From contig CANFNN010000058.1 in assembly GCA_947448095.1 (NCBI GenBank), forward strand, positions 1 to 13,124: DNA of 13,124 bases. The letters are read 5' to 3'. Source of the stretch: Bacteriovoracaceae bacterium (GTDB taxonomy: Bacteria; Bdellovibrionota; Bacteriovoracia; Bacteriovoracales; Bacteriovoracaceae). The notes beneath the pieces were generated by a model, which was given only the letters and a program-made list of their open reading frames with translations, did not search any database and was not told the origin of the DNA. Shown here piece after piece: positions 7,258 through 13,124 of this stretch. Positions within the stretch are counted from its first letter, which is position 1, and the number at the start of each line of letters is the position of its first letter. The translations under genes and the position numbers were made by a program.

Positions 7258-10200
7258 CTATTGTCCAAAAACACCGTTGCTATTGGCTGCTCCGTTCATT
7301 GGGTTGCCGAAAGGCAGGTTGCCTTTAGAGTTGAAAGGCCCGGCATTGCTGCTGGCATTACAGAAGGAGCTGGTGTCTCCTGAGCTGTGAGAGGAGGAAG
7401 CTACATCGGTATCGGCGGTAAGGTCGCCGTCAGAAGCAGCTTTCACATCGTAGGCGGCTGCGATACTATTTTTTATTTCCGTGCAATTATATGTTTGTGT
7501 TTCGTCGATTAATTTACCATCTTGGTCTTTTACCTTAGACATTTTATCTTTCTGACAACCAATTTCTTTCTGTAAATCCTCGTTACCATCTATAGCTTTA
7601 CAGACATTCATCCACGTCTCAGCTGTTTTAGCAAAACCCTTTAGGACGTCAATCGCCAATGTTTCCTTATTAAATTTTGCTTTTGCGCACACGTGAGCAG
7701 CATCAGTTGTAGATGTTCCATCTTTGTCTCTTTGATTGCCTGGCTTAGCACAAACATCAGCCATTTCTTTTCGCAATCTTTGGGCTTCGGCTGCGGTATA
7801 AGCATCACCAGTTTTACCTGCTGCCTGAATCATGGCGGTTGAAACGTCAGCGTATCCATCTTTACAGGCCGGAATAGGGTTAGAAGACATGACGTCTTCA
7901 TAACGACCACAAAAAGCAGCTTTTTTCTCACCTAGTTCACTTTGAGATTTGTCATAAGCTTCTTTATTGCCTTTAACTAAATCTTTGTAGCTGTTGAAGG
8001 CCTGCAAACATCCTGCTGCCATTTGACCAGCTTTGTTTGAAACTTCTTTATGATTTTTCTTCGTTTCAGCAATGTGTTTGGCCATTGGTCCATCACTAGA
8101 AATGATACCGTCTTGTTGGGCCTTCACTTGGGTTTTTAGTTTTTCAATATTACCCTTAACCATTTCGAGATATTTTTTAGGATCTTTTATTTCGATCGCA
8201 TCAGGATTATTTGAAAGAAATTTTTGGTCAAATTTTTCGTCACCTTTAATATCACGCTCGATACCTTTAGGTGCAGTAAATCCAGCACCAAACATGCCTC
8301 GAAGGGATTCAGCTTCTTTGATGTATTTGGCAAGGGTTGTATCAAACATCCCAACCATTTGTTTGCGAGTTGATTCTACGTTGTTGTTGTAGTTGTTTGT
8401 ACGTTTAAGTCTATCGCCTTTGATGTCGCTCACAAATTTTTCAGCTTTCTCATTACATTTTTGCATGTTGGTTGAACAAGAGAAGGCGGCCTTAGCACAA
8501 AAACCAGGGTTGCTCATATTGAGTTTTTCTGGAGTACAAGATCCAACAGTTGAGCTACTCGCAACAGCACCGTTTCCGTTACAGTCAATCATCTTCTTAG
8601 TGATTTCATTTTTGATATCTTGAGAGTGCTGATTTGCAGCTTTCTTGTAATCCTGCTTCAGGGTACGAAGTTGCTGAATTGCTTCTTTACCAGAGAGTTT
8701 ATTTTTTAATTTGTTTACCTGGAATTGAGAATCACAGTTTTTAATGATGTCTGAGAAATAATTTTCAGGGCTAACACGGCTAGATGCACTTACAGTTTTC
8801 TTAAGTAGTTTTCCATCTGCACCCAGCTCTTGAGTGTCATAGTCTGAGTTCATTCTCATTTGGTAGCGGTTACCACTTTGGGTTTCTATACTTTTTAGTT
8901 CCGCTAACTTTCTTTCAGGACTAAGACTCACGTCAGTAATGATTTTACTGATTTTCTTTTTAATCAATTCAGAAGACTGCTTGTTGGCCTGTTTCGAAAG
9001 AGTCGGATCATAAATGCGGCCGACGGCAAGCTCGACTCCCGATTTATTGACGCAATCACCTTTGATTCCATTTTCAAGAGAAGAAACCTCAGCTTCAAAG
9101 CTTGAGTCATTTTCTATGTTTGATAGGAGGTTGAAGGCTTCAGAGCTCTTTCCACCAATCTCAGAACTAATGAGTTTGGTTTGATCTGCAAGAGTGTTAC
9201 GAGTCTTAGCGAATTTTGTTTGAAGGTCAGCGAAAAAGGATTGGTTCAGACCGGCAGTCGCACCTGATTCTGAACTCACTGAGCCTGGAACACTTCTTAG
9301 AAATTCAGAGTATCCACCTTGGCTAGATGAGATTTGTGAGAAATTAAGTTTTGCCTGCTCTCCAACGTCAGCGGCCATCTTTTGGATGTCTTTGATGATG
9401 TCTGCATTTTTACTAATATATTGCTCAGGAGAATATTTTGATCCGGCGGGAGTAGAAGAAAAATCATTTTTAAGTTTTTCTTGAATTCCTAGGAGACCGG
9501 CATTTTTTCCGATTTGAGAAGCACCGTCTTTACCATCTTTTGAAAAAATCGATCCACATGCCGGATCAGCAAAACGTTTGCCGTAATCGAGAACATCGGT
9601 ATTTTTAAATTCTTTAGCAAAGGCAGAGTTTTCACCGCTAAGAAGAGCAGTTGATTCCCGAATGGCCTTGAGATCCATTTCACTGCCTGCTTCAAAGTTA
9701 GCAGTTGCAGCTTCGAATTCTGCTTCCATGAGATCCATTTGTTCAACACGGTAGGCGAAAAATCCTTTTAAGATTGTCATGGCATCATCCATACAACCGT
9801 CACCGTACATTTGCCCACCAGAGTTACTTCTCACCATGAAGTTGTCGTATTCGGTTTTAACTTGTGAGTATTGATTGTAGTAGGCAAAAGCTTCATCTGC
9901 CTGTGCCTTAGGATCTCCACCAAGTGGGTTAACAGCTTTGTCTCGACACACTTGATTATCAGCAACAGTTAAACTCGAAGGGAGAGTTCTACATCCCAAA
10001 GAATTAAAATCAATCATCTTTCCGCCACTCTTCGAGGCGTCTAGATTTTTCTTGGCGATGTATTCCCCGAGACCAGGAATCTTGGCCATATTTTCTTGCG
10101 TAAAATATTTATCAGGAGTGGTTGTTTGCTGAGTTTTGAAGTTTGCCATATCAACGGCCATATCGTTAGGCATTTGACCCTGGCCTTGGTTTCCTCGAAA

Positions 10201-10353
10201 TTTATCATAGGCACCCATACCCAGATTTAATAACTGCCCGGCAGTGTTCACAGCATTCTGAGTGTTGGTCTCAGCCATGGCCGGAAGTGGGGAGAGAATA
10301 AGCTCCAAACTTATGGAGAGTGCCAGAATGGATGGAAGCTTTTTGTGTTTCAT
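7258..10353 (-). CDS. Large secreted Cys-rich, mostly helical protein of unknown function
   Basis: This is a 1031-residue exported orphan. Residues 1-27 form a signal peptide: basic MKHKK, a hydrophobic core (with an unusual Glu at 17) and an AMA cleavage motif before Glu28. The mature part is rich in Lys, Ala, Gln, Ser and Glu in helix-forming stretches likely to include coiled coils, with no membrane span and no enzyme motif I recognise. It has 20 cysteines, spread along its length, suggesting disulfides in the periplasm or outside the cell. The last 49 residues are rich in Ser, Gly and Asn and look disordered. I chose ATG 10353 because it has a strong Shine-Dalgarno and starts directly at the signal peptide; an in-frame extension back to TTG 10443 would bury the signal 30 residues in. 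It is first in a probable operon with the metallopeptidase lipoprotein and the small anchored protein. Confidence 0.85.
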   Translation of the reverse strand: MKHKKLPSILALSISLELILSPLPAMAETNTQNAVNTAGQLLNLGMGAYDKFRGNQGQGQMPNDMAVDMANFKTQQTTTPDKYFTQENMAKIPGLGEYIAKKNLDASKSGGKMIDFNSLGCRTLPSSLTVADNQVCRDKAVNPLGGDPKAQADEAFAYYNQYSQVKTEYDNFMVRSNSGGQMYGDGCMDDAMTILKGFFAYRVEQMDLMEAEFEAATANFEAGSEMDLKAIRESTALLSGENSAFAKEFKNTDVLDYGKRFADPACGSIFSKDGKDGASQIGKNAGLLGIQEKLKNDFSSTPAGSKYSPEQYISKNADIIKDIQKMAADVGEQAKLNFSQISSSQGGYSEFLRSVPGSVSSESGATAGLNQSFFADLQTKFAKTRNTLADQTKLISSEIGGKSSEAFNLLSNIENDSSFEAEVSSLENGIKGDCVNKSGVELAVGRIYDPTLSKQANKQSSELIKKKISKIITDVSLSPERKLAELKSIETQSGNRYQMRMNSDYDTQELGADGKLLKKTVSASSRVSPENYFSDIIKNCDSQFQVNKLKNKLSGKEAIQQLRTLKQDYKKAANQHSQDIKNEITKKMIDCNGNGAVASSSTVGSCTPEKLNMSNPGFCAKAAFSCSTNMQKCNEKAEKFVSDIKGDRLKRTNNYNNNVESTRKQMVGMFDTTLAKYIKEAESLRGMFGAGFTAPKGIERDIKGDEKFDQKFLSNNPDAIEIKDPKKYLEMVKGNIEKLKTQVKAQQDGIISSDGPMAKHIAETKKNHKEVSNKAGQMAAGCLQAFNSYKDLVKGNKEAYDKSQSELGEKKAAFCGRYEDVMSSNPIPACKDGYADVSTAMIQAAGKTGDAYTAAEAQRLRKEMADVCAKPGNQRDKDGTSTTDAAHVCAKAKFNKETLAIDVLKGFAKTAETWMNVCKAIDGNEDLQKEIGCQKDKMSKVKDQDGKLIDETQTYNCTEIKNSIAAAYDVKAASDGDLTADTDVASSSHSSGDTSSFCNASSNAGPFNSKGNLPFGNPMNGAANSNGVFGQ

Positions 10354-10360
10354 AAAGTGA

Positions 10361-10365
10361 CCCTT
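10361..10365 (-). promoter_or_regulatory. Ribosome binding site fixing the start of the 1031-residue gene
   Basis: AAGGG on the minus strand stands 7 nt before ATG 10353. Neither in-frame upstream alternative (TTG 10443, ATG 10398) has a comparable site, and the signal peptide begins exactly at ATG 10353. Confidence 0.7.
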
Positions 10366-10407
10366 GTAATAATCTGTATCTTCTTGTTTTTTCGGCATTT
10401 TTCGTAA

Positions 10408-10420
10408 AAGTTTTAAACTT
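10408..10420. other. Short palindrome in the divergent intergenic region
   Basis: AAGTTTTAAACTT is a perfect 6-bp inverted repeat around one central base. It lies in the 214-nt region (10354-10567) between the secreted-protein gene and the FHA-RDD gene. It could be an operator, but AT-rich palindromes of this length occur by chance. I found no convincing -35/-10 pair for either gene here. A TAAAAT box on the minus strand (10457-10452) lacks a matching -35. Confidence 0.2.
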
Positions 10421-10562
10421 ATTCGCTTAACTAAACTGCTCAAGCTCCTTTATTTTAAGGGCTCACAGTAGGGGCACCTAGTAAAAGCGCACCTGCTACG
10501 TCGGGCTTGGCAATTTAGGCAAATAAAGTGAAACTAATCTAAGTAATTTCAATGGTTTTCAC

Positions 10563-10567
10563 GAGGG
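10563..10567 (+). promoter_or_regulatory. Ribosome binding site of the FHA-RDD gene (bears on start choice)
   Basis: GAGGG touches ATG 10568 directly, which is too close for normal initiation, but stands 9 nt before the in-frame GTG at 10577. This favours a GTG start, giving MFKKLFGRK as the N-terminus, three residues shorter than the ATG form. Confidence 0.45.
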
Positions 10568-12946
10568 ATGGTAGAGGTGTTCAAAAAGCTCTTTGGCCGT
10601 AAAGAAACGCCAACAATTGATGGCAAATCTGCATCTTCAAGTAAAGTTGATGGAGTTCGTTGGGTTAAGAAATTCGTACTAGAACTTACTAATATGGAAG
10701 GAAGTCCCACTTACAATCTCACCCACCAACTGACAGTGGGAAGTGAAGTCGGAAACATTGTCATTGCTGATCCTTCTGTTTCTCCTCGCCACTGTACCTT
10801 TATTCTTCAAGAAGAGATTGTTTCAGTTCTCGACCATGGAAGTTTGGCCGGTACCTTTATCAATGGCAAAAAAATCCCACCTGGCCGATACATCATACTT
10901 GAAGAAACTGATAGTATCCTAGTAGGAGAATTAGAAATTAAGGTTCGTGTCGCGACTGATGCTGTTCAAGATGAGATCTCTGAAGAAGACTTGGCCGATG
11001 AAGCTGAGGAGTCTGAGGAAGAAGAAATTGAAGAGGTTGAAGAAGAGGAAGAAGTGGAAGAGCAGCCGAAAGATAAAATTCCAAAAGCCTCCAAGTTTGC
11101 ATTTTTTAAAAAATGGTTCGTACCGAAACCGAAGGCCAAAGCGCCAGCGGCCAAAAAAGACTCAAAAAAGTCTAAATCATTCTCTTTCTCAAGTAATTCT
11201 CCTTACGCCACTAATAGTATTGTTCGATTGATTGCTGTTTTATGTGATTTTATTATTGCTTATGCTTTGACTATTATTTTTTCTCCCTTTGATGAATTTC
11301 AAAATTTTGTTAAAGATGTTCCCGTCATGTTGGGAGAACTTCTAGATCTGGATTGGCAGTCACTATGGTCTATACTGAATGAGGAGTATGCTTTCTTGGG
11401 TGAAATGCTCAAAGATCTCTACAGCTTCTTTTCTAGTACTTTTCATGTTGGTCCTCTTGTCCTGTTGTTTATCCTAATTAGACTCATAAGCACTTTGTTA
11501 TTTGGCGTGAGTTTCTCCGAGCTATTCTTGGGTGTAAGATCTCACGGAAACGCTTTCTGGAAGCGTGTCGGAGGAGTTCTCAGAGTTCTGATCGGCGTTG
11601 TGACTGGCCCTTTTCTCATTTTTGATGTTCCGGCCGTTGTTTCCAGAAGAACTTTTAAAGAATTCATGACCTTTACTCATACTTATGTGGTTTCAAAATT
11701 TATCGCAATATTAGGTGTGCTGTTGTATTTTCCTGCTGTGATTGCCTTTGCACTTCTGGCCCCATTGGTTCAAGGACTTGAGTTACCTGAGCCGATTGCT
11801 GTGAACGATAAATTAGACATGCGAGTAAGAGTTGTTCCCCCTGCTGTGTCCCCAACAGCTGCGGCAGTAGAGATCGTTAAGATTAAGGATCATTCGGCTT
11901 TTTTCAAAATGGACCTAGAATTTGAGGAACAAAATATTTCTCTTCTTCCTTCTTTTGAATTTAGCGGCAAGAAAACTAAACTGAGCTACAAACCTTCACT
12001 TGTTATTTACCACAAAGACCTTCAACGAAGTGTTGTCCTTGAAGTTTTTAAAACCTTTGATCTAAAGCAATTACTTAGTATTGGTGTTAAAGGAGACTTC
12101 TTTCTCGAGGGAAAATTTCCTCAAATCGAAACATTTGTTCACTCGTCTGAGGCCGTAGATCCATCTTTTAAAATTAAGAATGATGAAAAAGTGAACCGTA
12201 AATTTGCTGACGAAGTGGTTTCATTCACTAAAACGGCGTTTGAACTAAGTGCGGAGAATGCCTTTGAATACATGCAGACTTATACTCCTTTTTTAAAAGG
12301 CTTAATGGATTACAGGTCTTCTTTTTTAAGTCTTATTGAATATAAAAGCTTTGATCAAATTGATTTTCTTAAATTAGGCAATGCTTACTTCTTAAGGATT
12401 TCTTATACGCGCCAAAAACCATTTGATTTGATTATTCCCCTCATTCAAGGCGAGGGAAGAATTTTTAAAATTGAATTTGATAAAAAAGAAAATCTGGGAG
12501 CTCTTCGTAATAAATTTTACAAATTCAGCATGGTCAATTCTAATTGGTTTCCTGAACACGAGGCAAATATTGAGAGCGAGACTTTTAGACCACTTCAGGT
12601 TTTGGACTTCTTTTCTAAGTTTGAGATGAGATCGGATAAGATTAGTTCTGAAAAAGCGCAGGCCCTGTATGGATATTACTTCGAAAAATCAGCAGAAATT
12701 TTCAAGAAGGATGATCCAGCTGAATACCAACTGTGGAAAAAATCAATTGAAGCTATCTTTACGATTATGAGTAAAGTCCATGAATCTGTTCCAAAGCTTG
12801 AGGCGACTGAACCTTCTGAGACTCCAGCTCCGGAAGTCCAGGAAGACCCTCGCATTAAGCTCTTCCAGAACTTTTCAGACCTTAAAGATGCTGTCGATAG
12901 TAAGAATAAAACGTACTTTGGTATTGAATCAACGACGACTATTTAG
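10568..12946 (+). CDS. FHA domain - RDD domain membrane protein
   Basis: The protein has 792 residues from ATG 10568, or 789 if the better-spaced GTG 10577 is used. Residues about 35-128 form an FHA-like phosphopeptide-binding fold, recognisable from SVSPRHC (70-76) and DHGSLAGTFING (89-100). The usual GR arginine is replaced (VGS, 57-59) and the usual Asn of SxNGT is Ala94. An acidic stretch (about 132-167) is followed by a Lys/Pro/Ala basic stretch (about 187-204). An RDD-type membrane domain starts with VRLIAVLCD (219-227: Arg, Ala, Asp pattern). Spans lie at about 219-239, 295-314, 334-357 and 372-401. The final 390 residues are soluble and unassigned; they end up cytoplasmic if all four spans are real. 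A sensor or scaffold role at the inner membrane is an inference. The gene is divergent from the secreted-protein cluster and overlaps the convergent downstream gene by 8 nt. Confidence 0.9.
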   Translation: MVEVFKKLFGRKETPTIDGKSASSSKVDGVRWVKKFVLELTNMEGSPTYNLTHQLTVGSEVGNIVIADPSVSPRHCTFILQEEIVSVLDHGSLAGTFINGKKIPPGRYIILEETDSILVGELEIKVRVATDAVQDEISEEDLADEAEESEEEEIEEVEEEEEVEEQPKDKIPKASKFAFFKKWFVPKPKAKAPAAKKDSKKSKSFSFSSNSPYATNSIVRLIAVLCDFIIAYALTIIFSPFDEFQNFVKDVPVMLGELLDLDWQSLWSILNEEYAFLGEMLKDLYSFFSSTFHVGPLVLLFILIRLISTLLFGVSFSELFLGVRSHGNAFWKRVGGVLRVLIGVVTGPFLIFDVPAVVSRRTFKEFMTFTHTYVVSKFIAILGVLLYFPAVIAFALLAPLVQGLELPEPIAVNDKLDMRVRVVPPAVSPTAAAVEIVKIKDHSAFFKMDLEFEEQNISLLPSFEFSGKKTKLSYKPSLVIYHKDLQRSVVLEVFKTFDLKQLLSIGVKGDFFLEGKFPQIETFVHSSEAVDPSFKIKNDEKVNRKFADEVVSFTKTAFELSAENAFEYMQTYTPFLKGLMDYRSSFLSLIEYKSFDQIDFLKLGNAYFLRISYTRQKPFDLIIPLIQGEGRIFKIEFDKKENLGALRNKFYKFSMVNSNWFPEHEANIESETFRPLQVLDFFSKFEMRSDKISSEKAQALYGYYFEKSAEIFKKDDPAEYQLWKKSIEAIFTIMSKVHESVPKLEATEPSETPAPEVQEDPRIKLFQNFSDLKDAVDSKNKTYFGIESTTTI

Positions 12947-13124
12947 GAGCAGGGATGTCCAGACTATCTGGAATACAGTAGACGTGATTGTTCCATCTTA
13001 TCCCTGCATCAAAAAGCTGTCCGATGGGACCAAACTCTGTGTTGTTATCAATGGCACTGGAAAGGTACACAAAACGATTGGTCCACGCATCTGACTTGTT
13101 GACCCAGGTTCCTCCGTTCATCGG
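12939..13124 (-). CDS. C-terminal end of an unidentified protein (5' part beyond window)
   Basis: This minus-strand frame is open from the window edge to TAG 12941-12939, giving 61 residues of a C-terminus. The ATG at 13121 is preceded by an in-frame sense codon, so it is probably internal. The peptide is rich in Asn, Trp, Tyr and Phe and reads like a folded extracytoplasmic domain. KSDAWTNRFVYLSS recalls the DAWGxxFxY stretch near the C-terminus of prepilin-like proteins, but this is a weak resemblance. Its 3' end overlaps the FHA-RDD stop by 8 nt in the opposite direction. Confidence 0.55.
   Translation of the reverse strand, partial: PMNGGTWVNKSDAWTNRFVYLSSAIDNNTEFGPIGQLFDAGIRWNNHVYCIPDSLDIPAPK

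Noticed and set aside
10354..10443. Thirty-residue N-terminal extension of the secreted protein from TTG 10443
   Set aside because: It would bury the signal peptide; ATG 10353 has a strong AAGGG site at 7 nt.
10507..10520. TTGGCA followed by GGC, resembling a sigma-54 -24/-12 promoter
   Set aside because: Only 8 bases separate GG and GC instead of the required 10.
12958..12972. Perfect 6-bp stem TCCAGA-CTA-TCTGGA just after the FHA-RDD stop
   Set aside because: It has no T-run on either strand, a very tight loop, and sits in coding sequence of the convergent gene; not a credible terminator.
12780..13094. Plus-strand open frame of 104 codons at the right end
   Set aside because: It runs out of frame through the end of the FHA-RDD gene and opposite the minus-strand gene; its Arg/Leu-rich composition is typical of a shadow frame.

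Overview
The window looks like chromosomal DNA of a Gram-negative, moderately AT-rich bacterium. The gene style suggests a Bdellovibrio/Bacteriovorax-type organism: large Cys-rich exported orphan proteins, an FHA-RDD membrane protein, and tightly packed genes switching strand. That placement is an inference from style, not from a diagnostic marker. I see no tRNA, rRNA, insertion sequence, CRISPR array or phage gene.

Left part (1-4120). A minus-strand pair encodes a UvrD/Rep-type DNA helicase followed by an unidentified membrane protein cut by the window edge; the two genes overlap by ATGA. The helicase has a near-consensus promoter so close to its ATG that its mRNA should be leaderless or nearly so. 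Divergent from it is metG (methionyl-tRNA synthetase), whose stop lies one base from the stop of the next, convergent gene.

Middle part (4122-10353). A three-gene minus-strand cluster, probably an operon, encodes exported proteins. In transcription order these are a 1031-residue secreted orphan with 20 cysteines, an 860-residue lipoprotein with gluzincin (thermolysin/fungalysin-like) metallopeptidase motifs, and a 169-residue membrane-anchored protein ending in a PepSY/propeptide-like segment. An 11-bp hairpin sits directly before the peptidase ribosome binding site, and the last two genes overlap by 8 nt. The peptidase seems to have no propeptide of its own, and the small protein resembles the end of such a propeptide. 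The most interesting idea here is therefore a peptidase paired with an inhibitor or folding helper supplied as a separate chain, possibly acting on or with the large Cys-rich protein.

Right part (10354-13124). A 214-bp divergent intergenic region precedes a 792-residue plus-strand protein. It has an N-terminal FHA-like domain, an acidic-then-basic linker, an RDD-type membrane domain and a roughly 390-residue unassigned tail. Its 3' end overlaps by 8 nt the 3' end of a convergent minus-strand gene that continues past the window edge.
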